In this document: one piece after another, positions 1-7,284 of the stretch
Layout: the number at the start of each line of letters is the position of its first letter
Numbering within the stretch: the stretch's first letter is position 1
Source: DASXBA01 sp036406475
GTDB lineage: Bacteria; Actinomycetota; Thermoleophilia; Solirubrobacterales; Thermoleophilaceae
Length of the DNA stretch: 17,233 bases
Reading direction: 5' to 3'
Assembly (NCBI GenBank): GCA_036406475.1
Contig: DASXBA010000037.1
Location: 1-17,233 of the forward strand
Notes under the pieces: generated by a model
What the model was told of the DNA's origin: nothing
Database searches by the model: none
The model's input: only the letters and a program-made list of their open reading frames with translations
Program-made: the position numbers and the translations under genes

Positions 1-905
1 GCCATGTAGGCGCGCTCGACCCAGCGGTAGTAGCTCTGCTCGTGGGTGAGCGAGGCGTGGTCGGGCCAGCCCTTGAACGACGGCCACCCCTCCGGGCTGT
101 GACAGCGGGCGGGGTTGCCGTAGAGAACGTTGTCGAGGACCGCTCCGCAGCCGCCCGTGGCCGCGTGGTCGGGGCAGTCCTTGAGCGCGTAGGGGGCTCC
201 GTACGGCGACCAGGGCCGCCCGCAGTGGGCCCGTCCGCCGAGGAACTCGAAGGCCATCATGTGCATGTGGAGGTCGATGATTCCCTTGACCGCCCCCCAG
301 GGCGTCTTGCTCTTCAGGGGGCGGCCGGACGCGCCGGTCCCGACCTCCGGGTACACGGCGCAGCCGTGAGCCGGCTCGAACGTGAAGATCGCCGCGTCGC
401 CGGCGCCCGAGTCGGCCAGCACGAGCTGTCCGGCTGAGACCGCAAGCACCTTGCCCGCGGAGGGCAGCGAGATCTTGAAGGCGTTGCCGGCGACGTCCAC
501 GCGCCAGTCCGCGGAGGGGCTTGCTCCGGCGACGTGCTGGACGACGTTGCCGAGCGTGCCCTTGGCCATGTAGTCGCCGCTCCGCCCGTAGAAGAGGTAG
601 CTGCCCAGCGCCGTGGCCTGCATGCGGAAGGGCTCGGCGGTGCCCGTCGAGCCCGCGGAGGCGCGATAGCCGGGGCCGCTCTCCGCGACGTACCTGCCCG
701 CCGAGCGCGAGCGCAGCGCGTAGCACCCGTTTGCCAGCGCGTAGCGGCGGTCCGTGCCGGTGGCCGAGGCCAGCACCCGCGGCTTGGGCGGGTCGGGCGA
801 GATGATCGCCGGCTTCGACGGAGGCTTGGGCGCGCTGTATGCGCTGGCGGCGGCGGTGAGGCCGGCGAGCGCGAGCACGGCGGCCAGAGCGGTCCAAACC
901 CTCAC
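1..905 (-). CDS. Secreted amidohydrolase/dipeptidase-like protein, N-terminal part (runs off left edge)
   Basis: The frame opens at GTG 905-903 and stays open for 301 codons to the window edge, so the C-terminus is missing. An in-frame TGA lies four codons upstream of the GTG, which fixes this start. Residues 1-23 look like a signal peptide (Arg-2, hydrophobic Ala/Leu run, AxA-like end). A Pro-rich linker follows, then at about 55-180 a Gly/Ser/Tyr-rich, probably beta-rich domain that could be a trefoil or fascin-like fold. Near 210 comes IIDLHMHMMAFEFLGG, whose HxH (213-215) resembles the first metal-binding motif of amidohydrolase-superfamily or membrane-dipeptidase-like enzymes. Several cysteines (61, 182, 228, 244, 253, 268) fit an exported, disulfide-bonded protein. 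Seen: leader, HxH, cysteines. Inferred: a metal-dependent secreted hydrolase of unknown substrate. The remaining metal ligands would lie outside the window. Confidence 0.7.
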   Translation of the reverse strand, partial: MRVWTALAAVLALAGLTAAASAYSAPKPPSKPAIISPDPPKPRVLASATGTDRRYALANGCYALRSRSAGRYVAESGPGYRASAGSTGTAEPFRMQATALGSYLFYGRSGDYMAKGTLGNVVQHVAGASPSADWRVDVAGNAFKISLPSAGKVLAVSAGQLVLADSGAGDAAIFTFEPAHGCAVYPEVGTGASGRPLKSKTPWGAVKGIIDLHMHMMAFEFLGGRAHCGRPWSPYGAPYALKDCPDHAATGGCGAVLDNVLYGNPARCHSPEGWPSFKGWPDHASLTHEQSYYRWVERAYM

Positions 906-977
906 GAAGGCGATTCAACCATCGAACCCCGAAACCCGCCATTCATCGGGCTTTAGCTCCGCCTTAGAGCACGCCCG

Positions 978-983
978 TAATTT
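978..983 (+). promoter_or_regulatory. Probable -10 box of the sigma factor gene (leaderless promoter)
   Basis: TAATTT is an AT-rich island in GC-rich DNA and fits the actinobacterial TAnnnT -10 pattern. It ends 9 bases before the GTG at 993, so transcription would begin about 0-3 bases from the start codon. No Shine-Dalgarno is visible. No good -35 was found. Assigned by pattern only. Confidence 0.4.
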
Positions 984-992
984 GGCCGCACC

Positions 993-1859
993 GTGACGAC
1001 CGACACAGCCACGCAACCCGCCCCGGATCCCACCCTCGACTCGCTCCAGCTCCTGCTGGACGGCATCGCCAAGACCCGCCTCCTCACCGCAGAGGAGGAG
1101 GTCCAGCTCTCGAAGCGCATCGAGCGCGGCGACCTCGAGGCCAAGAACCGGATGATCGAGGCCAACCTGCGCCTCGTCGTGTCGATCGCCAAGCGCTACC
1201 GCAACCAGGGCCTGCCCTTCCTCGATCTGATCCAGGAGGGCTCGATCGGCCTCGTGCGCGCGGTCGAGAAGTTCGACTACCGCAAGGGCTTCAAGTTCTC
1301 GACCTACGCGACCTGGTGGATCCGCCAGGCGATCTCGCGGGCGATCGCCGACAAGGCCCGCACGGTCCGGATCCCGATTCACATCGACAACGTCCTCAAG
1401 AAGCTCGACGGCGCCCAGCGCAAGCTGGAGGCGACGGGGGGCGACCGAGACCCCACCGTGGAGGAAATCGCCGCGCTCGCCGGCGTCGACCCCGACGAAG
1501 CCGACCTGATCATGCGCGCCGCTCAGGCGCCGGTCTCCCTGGACAAACCGGTCGGCGACGACGGCGACGCCGCGCAGCTCGGCGACCTCATCCCTGACGC
1601 GGCCACGCCTTCACCATTCGACGTGGCCGCGGAGGGGATGCTCCACCGCGGCCTCCGCGAGGCCCTCGAGAACCTCTCCTACCGCGAGCGGCGCATCATC
1701 GAGCTCCGCTGGGGGCTCGGCGGCGAGCAGCCCCGCACCCTCGACGAGGTGGCGCGCACCTTCGGCGTCACGCGCGAGCGGACCCGCCAGATCGAGGAAG
1801 GCGCGATCAGGAAGCTGGGCGCGCTGTCCGAGACGCAGGCGCTTCGAGACGTCGCCTAA
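993..1859 (+). CDS. RNA polymerase sigma factor, sigma-70 family (SigA/RpoD-like, short)
   Basis: 288 residues. It recruits RNA polymerase core to -10/-35 promoters. Region 1.2 is at about 16-47 (DSLQLLLDGIAKTRLL), region 2 at about 52-121, including the core-binding DLIQEGSIGLVRAVEKFD and the -10-recognition helix TYATWWIRQAISRAIAD, region 3 at about 125-200, and region 4 at about 218-276, ending in the helix-turn-helix RTLDEVARTFGVTRERTRQI. Region 1.1 is absent and the length suits group 2 or a short primary sigma factor. The region 4.2 helix reads VTRERTRQIE where VTRERVRQIE is usual. The GTG start lies directly behind a -10-like box with no ribosome binding site, which suggests leaderless translation. 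The gene stands alone, divergent from the secreted protein gene. Whether it is the housekeeping or an alternative sigma factor cannot be decided here. Confidence 0.95.
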   Translation: MTTDTATQPAPDPTLDSLQLLLDGIAKTRLLTAEEEVQLSKRIERGDLEAKNRMIEANLRLVVSIAKRYRNQGLPFLDLIQEGSIGLVRAVEKFDYRKGFKFSTYATWWIRQAISRAIADKARTVRIPIHIDNVLKKLDGAQRKLEATGGDRDPTVEEIAALAGVDPDEADLIMRAAQAPVSLDKPVGDDGDAAQLGDLIPDAATPSPFDVAAEGMLHRGLREALENLSYRERRIIELRWGLGGEQPRTLDEVARTFGVTRERTRQIEEGAIRKLGALSETQALRDVA

Positions 1860-1918
1860 GTAGGCACCAGGCGCTAGGCGCTAGGGCTTCGGCCCGATAT
1901 CTACCGCCTACTGCCTAC
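1860..1918 (+). terminator. Long imperfect stem-loop after the sigma factor gene
   Basis: It starts one base after the sigma factor stop codon. The outer stem pairs GTAGGCA (1860-1866) with TGCCTAC (1912-1918). A middle stem pairs TAGGCG (1875-1880) with CGCCTA (1905-1910). The tip is GGGC-TTCG-GCCC (1884-1895), a UUCG tetraloop. There is no T-run downstream, so it is a likely but atypical terminator or a 3'-end stabiliser. GGCGCTA is tandemly repeated in the left arm. Confidence 0.55.
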
Positions 1919-1934
1919 CGCCCACCGCCTCGCA

Positions 1935-1940
1935 TATATT
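1935..1940 (+). promoter_or_regulatory. Probable -10 box of the dehydratase/hrcA/dnaJ gene cluster (leaderless)
   Basis: TATATT fits TAnnnT and ends 8 bases before the GTG at 1949. The downstream genes overlap or lie within 17 bases of each other as far as 7280, so this is the only obvious promoter for the cluster. No Shine-Dalgarno precedes the GTG. No CIRCE-type inverted repeat is visible around it. Confidence 0.45.
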
Positions 1941-1948
1941 GCGCCGCC

Positions 1949-2371
1949 GTGACGACCAACGTGGGCAAGACGTACGAGCCGGCGACCTTCGAGGTGGAGG
2001 CCGACCGGATCCGCCAGTACGCCGACGCCGTTGAAGAGGACAACCCCGTCTACCACGATCCCGAGGCGGCCAGGGAGGCCGGCTTCCGGGATCTCGTCGC
2101 GCCGCCGATGTTCGCCGTGGTCTACTCGGCGCCGGCGATGGGGCCGCCGATCATGGAGACGATCGGCGAGGCGTTGCCGCGGATGGTCCACGGCGGGCAG
2201 GAGTTCGTCTGGGGCGAGCCCGTCTGCGCCGGCGACACGATCACAACGGAGGCGACGGTCAAGGACGTGAGCGAGAAGGACGGCAAGACCTTCTACGTCT
2301 TCGAGTCGGTCTCGAGGAACCAGGATGGCGACGAGGTGGTCCGGGCGACCTGGACCAACATCGTGCGATGA
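1949..2371 (+). CDS. MaoC-like N-terminal hot-dog protein, HadA-type dehydratase subunit
   Basis: 140 residues, the size of a single hot-dog domain. It matches the HadA/FAS1-like dehydratase N-terminal family: a GKTYEP start, EEDNPVYHDPEAA at 29-41 and FRDLVAPPMFAVV at 46-58. In catalytic MaoC domains the motif is GDxNPxH. Here the Asp-Asn-Pro is kept (31-33) but Tyr-35 replaces the His, so this is probably the non-catalytic, substrate-shaping partner, as HadA is described to be for HadB in mycobacteria. Its TGA overlaps the ATG of the next gene (ATGA 2368-2371), as expected for stoichiometric subunits. Expected role: with its partner, dehydration of (3R)-hydroxyacyl thioesters. The actual acyl substrate is unknown. 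Confidence 0.85.
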   Translation: MTTNVGKTYEPATFEVEADRIRQYADAVEEDNPVYHDPEAAREAGFRDLVAPPMFAVVYSAPAMGPPIMETIGEALPRMVHGGQEFVWGEPVCAGDTITTEATVKDVSEKDGKTFYVFESVSRNQDGDEVVRATWTNIVR

Positions 2372-2751
2372 AGCCAGGCGACTCGATACCCGAGCTCAAG
2401 GTCACCCCCGACGAGGGCCTGACCCAGCGCTACAAGGACGCGTCGGGCGACCCCAACCCGATCCACGTCGACGAGGACTTCGCCAAGAGCGTCGGGCTCC
2501 CGGGCGTGATCCTGCACGGCCTCTACACCATGGCTCAGGTCGCGCGGGCCAACACCGCGGCCGTGGGCGGCGACCCGCGCAAGCTCAAGCGGTTGGAGGT
2601 CCAGTTCCGCGGGATGGGCTTCCCTCAGCAGGAGATCACGGTGACGGGGACCGTCAAGGAGGAGGGGGACGGGACGGTCGTCGTCGACACCGTCGCGGAG
2701 CAGGGGGGCAACCAGATAATCCGCAACGCCGAGGCGGAAATCCGGCCGTAG
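2368..2751 (+). CDS. MaoC family (R)-specific hydratase/dehydratase, HadB-type catalytic subunit
   Basis: 127 residues with the full hydratase-2 motif SGDPNPIHVDEDFAKSVGLP at 26-45. The expected catalytic Asp-28 and His-33 are present and are followed by GVILHGLYTMA, the usual central hot-dog helix. It starts in the ATGA overlap with the upstream hot-dog gene, so the two are probably co-translated and form a HadAB-like heterodimer for fatty-acid or polyketide-type chain elongation. hrcA begins 17 bases after its stop, so the dehydratase pair appears co-transcribed with heat-shock genes. Family assignment is firm; the pathway is inferred from HadAB. Confidence 0.88.
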   Translation: MKPGDSIPELKVTPDEGLTQRYKDASGDPNPIHVDEDFAKSVGLPGVILHGLYTMAQVARANTAAVGGDPRKLKRLEVQFRGMGFPQQEITVTGTVKEEGDGTVVVDTVAEQGGNQIIRNAEAEIRP

Positions 2752-2768
2752 GGCAAACTTGTGAGGCC

Positions 2769-3794
2769 GTGGAGATCACGCCTCGCCAGAGCTTCATCCT
2801 CAGGAAGGTGATCGAGGGGCACGTGGCCCTCGACCAGCCGGTCGGCTCGAAGTGGGTCGCCGACCAGGACGACATCCCCTGGGGCCCGTCGACGATCAGG
2901 GCCGAGCTCGCCCGGCTCGAGGACGCCGGGCTGCTGGAGCACCCGCACACCTCGGCCGGCCGGGTGCCCACGGACAGCGGCTACCGCTACTACGTCGACG
3001 AGCTCCTGGTCGAGGGGCCGCTGCCCGTGCCGCGCGAGGGCGTGGCACTGCCCGACATGCGCCGCGAGGTGGACGAGGCGATGCGGGCCACCACCGAGCA
3101 GCTGTCGCAGGTCACGAACCTGCTCGCGCTCGTCACCGCGCCGCCGATCGAGACGAGCACGATCCGCCGGGTCGAGGTCCTGCTGCTCCAGCCGCAGGTG
3201 CTGATGATCGTGGTGATCACCTCGACGGGCGGGGTCACGAAGCGCGTGATCTCCTACGACCGGCCGGTCGACGCCGGGCTCGTGAGCTGGGCCGGCAGCT
3301 ACCTGAACGAGGTGATGGGCGGGCTGGACGTGGGCGCGAGGATGGTGAGCTCGAAGCTCGCCGATCCGGGGCTCGCCGATTCCGAGCGCAGCTTCCTGGA
3401 AACGCTCTCGCCTGTCTTCACCGAGCTCGAGGGCACGGCCGGAGACACGCTGTTCGTGGACGGTGCCGCGCGGCTCCTGTCCGAGCACCGCTTCCAGGAG
3501 CTCTCCCAGCTCGGCGACCTCATGAACGCCCTGGAGCAGCGCGTCGTGCTGCTGTCTCTTCTGCGGGAGTCGCTCGAGGAGCCGAGGGTGTACCTGCGCA
3601 TCGGCCAGGAGAACCCGCGCCCGGAGCTGCGCTCGCTCTCGCTCGTCGCCGCCAACTACGGGCTGCCGCGCCGCAACCTCGGCGCGGTGAGCGTGGTCGG
3701 CCCCGTCCGCATGGACTACCCGCGGGCGATCATGGCCGTGCGCCAGGCCGCCTCTGAGCTGTCGAAGTTCGTCGCCGAGGTGTACGACGAATGA
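2769..3794 (+). CDS. hrcA: Heat-inducible transcription repressor HrcA
   Basis: 341 residues from GTG 2769, the usual length for HrcA. HrcA is the dimeric repressor of groE/dnaK-class chaperone genes and binds CIRCE operators. The N-terminal winged helix is at about 5-75, with WGPSTIRAELARLEDAGLLE (38-57) as recognition region and HTSAGRVPTDSGYRYYVDEL (60-79) as the family signature. The rest is the IDL/GAF-like dimerisation region (ITSTGGVTKRVI and following). The frame stays open far upstream through hadB, but homology begins at EITPRQ, so the GTG at 2769 fits; the nearest purine-rich stretch (GTGAGG) is too close to be a normal ribosome binding site. Its stop overlaps dnaJ. I saw no CIRCE repeat within the window, so autoregulation is not supported by the sequence. 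Confidence 0.95.
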   Translation: MEITPRQSFILRKVIEGHVALDQPVGSKWVADQDDIPWGPSTIRAELARLEDAGLLEHPHTSAGRVPTDSGYRYYVDELLVEGPLPVPREGVALPDMRREVDEAMRATTEQLSQVTNLLALVTAPPIETSTIRRVEVLLLQPQVLMIVVITSTGGVTKRVISYDRPVDAGLVSWAGSYLNEVMGGLDVGARMVSSKLADPGLADSERSFLETLSPVFTELEGTAGDTLFVDGAARLLSEHRFQELSQLGDLMNALEQRVVLLSLLRESLEEPRVYLRIGQENPRPELRSLSLVAANYGLPRRNLGAVSVVGPVRMDYPRAIMAVRQAASELSKFVAEVYDE

Positions 3795-4912
3795 GGCGAG
3801 ACCCGTACGAGGTGCTGGGCGTCGCCCGGACCGCCGACGAAAGGGAGATCAAGAAGGCCTTCCGCGGGCTGGCGCGCGAGCTCCACCCCGACGTGAACAG
3901 GCACGACCCCGAGGCCGAGGAGAAGTTCAAGGAGGCCGCGGAGGCATACGAGGTCCTCTCGGACGCCGACCGCCGCTCGGTCTACGACCGTTTCGGCTTC
4001 GAGGGCCTCGACTCGCGCGGCTACGACTCGGCCAGCCACGGCTTCGGCTCCTTCGCCGACATCTTCGACGCCTTCTTCGGCGGCGATCCGTTCTCGGGCT
4101 TCGGCCGTGGGGGTGGGGGCGTCCAGGGGGGCGACGTGGCCGTCGAGGTGGAGGTCGAGCTGGCCGAGGCGGCGGCGGGCAAGAGCGTCGACGTCCAGTA
4201 CGACGTGGTCGAGGTCTGCGAGCGCTGCGGGGGCGACGGCGCCGAGCCGGGCACCCAGGTGGACGTCTGCGATCACTGCGGCGGCTCCGGCGAGCTCCGG
4301 GCCGTCACCCGGACCGCCTTCGGCCAGCTCGTGCGGACCACCCCCTGCGCCGCCTGCGGCGGCGACGGCCGGATCCCCCGCGAGCCGTGCAGGGAGTGCT
4401 CGGGCCGGGGCCGCCGGGCGCTGCGCAAGACGCTTGCGGTGGACGTGCCGCCTGGCATCGCCGACGAGCAGCGCATCCGGCTCACGGGCCGCGGGCACGC
4501 GGGCGAGGGCGGCGGTCCTCCCGGCGACCTCTACGTGCTGGTGCGGGTGGCCGAGGACGAGCGCTTCGTCCGGGACGGCAGCAACCTCGTGACCGCCGTC
4601 GACGTGCCCGCTCCTGCGGCGGCTCTGGGGACGAAGGTGAAGGTCCCGACCCTCGACGGCGAGGAGGAGGTCGAGGTCGGCGCCGGCACCCAGCCGGGCA
4701 CCGTGGTGACCCTGCGCGGCAAGGGGATGCCCACGCTCGGCCGGGGTCGCCGCGGCGACCAGCTCGTGGTGCTCCACGTGGTGATCCCGCGCAACCTCTC
4801 CGGGCGCCAGAAGGACCTGCTCGAGGAGCTGGGCGGCTCGCTCACCGAGGAGAACCTCCGTGCGGCCTCCGACGAGTCGCTGTTCGCCAAGGTGAGGCGC
4901 GCGTTCCGCTGA
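3791..4912 (+). CDS. dnaJ: Chaperone protein DnaJ
   Basis: 373 residues, a full type I Hsp40. J domain at 1-70 with HPD at 32-34, which stimulates DnaK ATPase. Gly/Phe-rich region at about 85-115 (FGGDPFSGFGRGGGG). Four zinc-binding repeats: CERCGGDG, CDHCGGSG, CAACGGDG and CRECSGRG. These are followed by the two C-terminal beta-sandwich substrate-binding domains, including DVPPGIADEQRIRLTGRG. All zinc cysteines are present. GAGGTG lies about 8 bases before the ATG, and the start overlaps the hrcA stop (ATGA). No dnaK or grpE lies in the window, so this is probably the hrcA-linked dnaJ copy (often called dnaJ2 in actinobacteria). Confidence 0.97.
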   Translation: MRRDPYEVLGVARTADEREIKKAFRGLARELHPDVNRHDPEAEEKFKEAAEAYEVLSDADRRSVYDRFGFEGLDSRGYDSASHGFGSFADIFDAFFGGDPFSGFGRGGGGVQGGDVAVEVEVELAEAAAGKSVDVQYDVVEVCERCGGDGAEPGTQVDVCDHCGGSGELRAVTRTAFGQLVRTTPCAACGGDGRIPREPCRECSGRGRRALRKTLAVDVPPGIADEQRIRLTGRGHAGEGGGPPGDLYVLVRVAEDERFVRDGSNLVTAVDVPAPAAALGTKVKVPTLDGEEEVEVGAGTQPGTVVTLRGKGMPTLGRGRRGDQLVVLHVVIPRNLSGRQKDLLEELGGSLTEENLRAASDESLFAKVRRAFR

Positions 4913-5715
4913 TCCGGCTGGCCGTGCGCGCGCCGGCGGAGGCCGGGGAGCAGGTGCTGGCGGCGCTGATCGAGCTGGCGCCGAGCGGGGTGGAGCAGGT
5001 CGACGGCGAAGGCTTCGTCGAATACGCGGTATATGGAGCGCCCGGCGAGCTGCCTGACCTGCCGGAAGGCGAGGCCGAGGTGGGAGGCGTCCGCGTGCGC
5101 GTCGAGGGCTCGGAGGTGCCGGACGACTGGGCCGAGCGCTGGAAGCGCTTCCACGTCCCGGTTCTCGTCGGCGGGCGGGTCTGGGTCCGGCCGCCCTGGG
5201 AGGAGGCGGCCATCCGCCCCGGCGTGATCGATCTGGTGGTGGATCCCGGCCGCGCGTTCGGGACCGGCGCACACCCGACCACGCGGCTGTCCCTCGAGCT
5301 GATGCTCGAGCTCGAGCCCGAGGGCTCGTTCGCCGACCTCGGCTGCGGCTCGGGCGTGCTGGCGATCGCGGCGGCCAAGCTCGGCTTTGCCCCCGTGACC
5401 GCCGTCGACTCCGATCGCGGCGCCGTGGAGGCGACGACGAAGAACGCGGTGGCAAACGGCGTGGCGCTCGACAGCGTCGAGCGCGTGAACCTGCGCGAGG
5501 AGTCGCCGCCGCAGGCGCGCGTGATCGCGGCCAACCTGATGCGGCCGCTGCTCCTGCGCGTGGCCGAGCTGATGGAGCGGCCGCCGGAGGCGCTGATCGT
5601 GTCGGGCGTGCTCGAGCACGAGGCGGACGAAGTCGCGGCCGCCTTCTCGGGACTGGAAGGGCGTCGGCGGGTCGGGGATAGTGGCTGGGTCGCCCTACTC
5701 CTCGAAACGCCGTGA
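4909..5715 (+). CDS. prmA: Ribosomal protein L11 methyltransferase PrmA (apparent CTG start)
   Basis: SAM-dependent enzyme that trimethylates ribosomal protein L11. From CTG 4909 it is 268 residues. The N-terminal substrate-recognition domain begins IRLAVRAPAEAG. The linker motif DDWAERWKRFHVP is at 72-84, the PrmA signature AFGTGAHPTTRLSL at 116-129, SAM-binding motif I DLGCGSGVLAIAAAKLG at 143-159 and IAANLMRPLL at 206-215. No ATG, GTG or TTG exists in frame near the dnaJ end. Homology begins exactly at the CTG of a CTGA overlap with the dnaJ stop. The first conventional choice, GTG 4924, would remove five residues of the first strand. AAGGTGAGG at 4888-4896 is a possible but distant ribosome binding site. 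The ending GTGA overlaps the next gene. Confidence 0.92.
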   Translation: MIRLAVRAPAEAGEQVLAALIELAPSGVEQVDGEGFVEYAVYGAPGELPDLPEGEAEVGGVRVRVEGSEVPDDWAERWKRFHVPVLVGGRVWVRPPWEEAAIRPGVIDLVVDPGRAFGTGAHPTTRLSLELMLELEPEGSFADLGCGSGVLAIAAAKLGFAPVTAVDSDRGAVEATTKNAVANGVALDSVERVNLREESPPQARVIAANLMRPLLLRVAELMERPPEALIVSGVLEHEADEVAAAFSGLEGRRRVGDSGWVALLLETP

Positions 5716-7280
5716 GACGCTGCGTACCGGCCTGTGCCGTCGTGGCACTGTGCTTCGCAGCCGCCCCCGCCCACGCCTCCACCGTGGTCGTCGCGGGGGG
5801 CGACGTGGCCTGCGATCCCGCCAACTCGAGCTTCAACTCCGGCGACGGCACGACGTCGCCGCCGCCCGGGGTCTGCCATCAGCGCTACACATCGGACCTG
5901 TTCGCCGGGCTCGCCCCGGCGCACATCCTCGCTCTCGGCGACCTTCAGTACGAGGACGGCGCCCTCTCCAGGTTCCAGACCTCCTACGGCCTGGCCACGA
6001 GCTGGGGCCGGCCGGGGGCGAAGGAGAAGACCAAGCCCGTGCCCGGCAACCACGAGTACGGCAGCAGCTCAAACAACATCACGAACGGGAGCGGCTACTT
6101 CACCTACTTCGCCGACGAGCTCGAGCCGTTCGGGGACGACGCGAGCGACCCGCTGAAGGGCTGGTACAGCTTCGACGTGCCGGGCTGGCATCTGGTGGCG
6201 ATCAACTCCGAGTGCGCGGCCGGGCTTGCGCCGAACGTCGGCTGGGCCGGCGGCTGCGCGGCGGGCTCGGACCAGGAGCAGTGGCTGAGGGCGGACCTCG
6301 CCGCCAACCACAGCGAGTGCACCCTGGCCTACTGGCACCACCCCCGCTTCAGCTCGGGGACGGACGGCGCGACCCAGGCGGATCACGACGAGATGGGGCC
6401 GATCTATCAGGCGCTCTACGACGACTACGCCGATGTCGCCCTCGCCGGGCATGCGCACCACTACGAGCGCTTCGCGCCGCAGAATCCCAGCGAGCAGGCG
6501 GCGCCGGGGCGCGGCGTTCGCGAGTGGATCGTGGGCACGGGCGGCCGCTCGATGACAACGCTCAACCCGGCCCCCGACCCTACGACGCAGGTGATTCAGA
6601 ACACTGTCTACGGGGTGCTCAAGCTGACGCTCAACGAGCCCTCGTCCGCCCACCCGCGCGGCTGGTACCAGTGGGAGTTCGTGGACGACGGCCACTCCGG
6701 GAGCGACTTCACGGACACGGGGGCGGCCGATTGCGTGGGGCCGCCGCGCCCGCCGAGCACCGGCAAGACCACACCGCCGTCGCCCCTGAAGCCCGTCACG
6801 CCGGTCTCCGAGGCTCCCAAGGGGCAGCGGATCCACGCGCGGGTCACGCGGGTCGTCGACGGCGACACGATCAAGGCCCGTGCCACAACGGGCCGGCGCC
6901 GGCGCTACACGGTGCGACTGCTCGGCGTCGACGCGCCCGGCAGGAGGCCGGCCGAGTGCGCCGCGATCTCCGCCACGCGCAAGCTCAAGCGGCTCACCTT
7001 CGTGCGCGGCAAGGGCCGGCGGGTGACGCTGATCACCGACCCGAGCCAGCCGCTGCGCGACCGCCGTGGCCGGCTGCTCGCCTACGTCAAACGGAGGGAC
7101 GGCGTGAACCTGGCGGGGAGCCAGGTGCGCTCGGGCTGGGCCCGCGTGCTCCGGGCGAGCCCTCGGTTCGAGCTCTTCGACCGTTTCAGGGCGACGCAGC
7201 GGCGGGCCCGTCGGGCTCGCCGCGGCGTCTGGCGCCTATGCCGCGGCGATTTCCATCGCCGCGTGCGGCGCCGTGCCTAG
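5712..7280 (+). CDS. Secreted metallophosphoesterase fused to a C-terminal thermonuclease (SNase-like) domain
   Basis: 522 residues with a signal peptide (1-22, ending APAHA). The calcineurin-like phosphoesterase domain covers about 24-335, with purple-acid-phosphatase-type metal motifs: GGD (29-31), GDLQY (76-80), GNHE (112-115), WHH (208-210) and GHAHHYER (246-253). A Pro/Thr/Ser linker at 343-370 leads to a thermonuclease-like domain (about 373-510). There VVDGDT (381-386), VRLLGVDAP (401-409), Glu-415 and DRRGRLLAYV (450-459) correspond to the SNase Ca-binding region and the catalytic Arg/Glu/Arg set. The C-terminal tail is very Arg-rich and could bind DNA. Both active sites look intact. 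Inference: outside the cell it cuts nucleic acid and releases phosphate from the products. It starts at GTG overlapping the prmA stop (GTGA) and is the last gene of its cluster. Confidence 0.85.
   Translation: MRRCVPACAVVALCFAAAPAHASTVVVAGGDVACDPANSSFNSGDGTTSPPPGVCHQRYTSDLFAGLAPAHILALGDLQYEDGALSRFQTSYGLATSWGRPGAKEKTKPVPGNHEYGSSSNNITNGSGYFTYFADELEPFGDDASDPLKGWYSFDVPGWHLVAINSECAAGLAPNVGWAGGCAAGSDQEQWLRADLAANHSECTLAYWHHPRFSSGTDGATQADHDEMGPIYQALYDDYADVALAGHAHHYERFAPQNPSEQAAPGRGVREWIVGTGGRSMTTLNPAPDPTTQVIQNTVYGVLKLTLNEPSSAHPRGWYQWEFVDDGHSGSDFTDTGAADCVGPPRPPSTGKTTPPSPLKPVTPVSEAPKGQRIHARVTRVVDGDTIKARATTGRRRRYTVRLLGVDAPGRRPAECAAISATRKLKRLTFVRGKGRRVTLITDPSQPLRDRRGRLLAYVKRRDGVNLAGSQVRSGWARVLRASPRFELFDRFRATQRRARRARRGVWRLCRGDFHRRVRRRA
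7242..7263 (+). terminator. Strong hairpin at the 3' end of the phosphoesterase-nuclease gene
   Basis: CGCGGCGAT (7242-7250) and ATCGCCGCG (7255-7263) form a perfect 9-base-pair stem with a TTCC loop, ending 14 bases before the stop codon. It codes for part of the Arg-rich tail. No T-run follows. A second 6-base-pair inverted repeat, CAGCGC/GCGCTG (7286-7302), sits over the end of the convergent antiporter gene. Because there is no room between the convergent stops, one or both may serve as terminators. Confidence 0.3.
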
Positions 7281-7284
7281 GCCG

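Noticed and set aside
2325..2768. Long N-terminal extension of HrcA through hadB
   Set aside because: The frame is open only by chance; the extension is antisense-like low-complexity sequence overlapping the clear MaoC gene.
1860..2768. CIRCE operator upstream of hrcA or of its cluster
   Set aside because: No TTAGCACTC-N9-GAGTGCTAA-like inverted repeat was found; the GCGCTAGG repeats after the sigma gene do not match.
3716..5851. A 711-codon open frame on the minus strand across dnaJ and prmA
   Set aside because: It is antisense to two unmistakable conserved genes and its translation is low-complexity Arg/Pro/Ala, a known by-product of high-GC codon bias.
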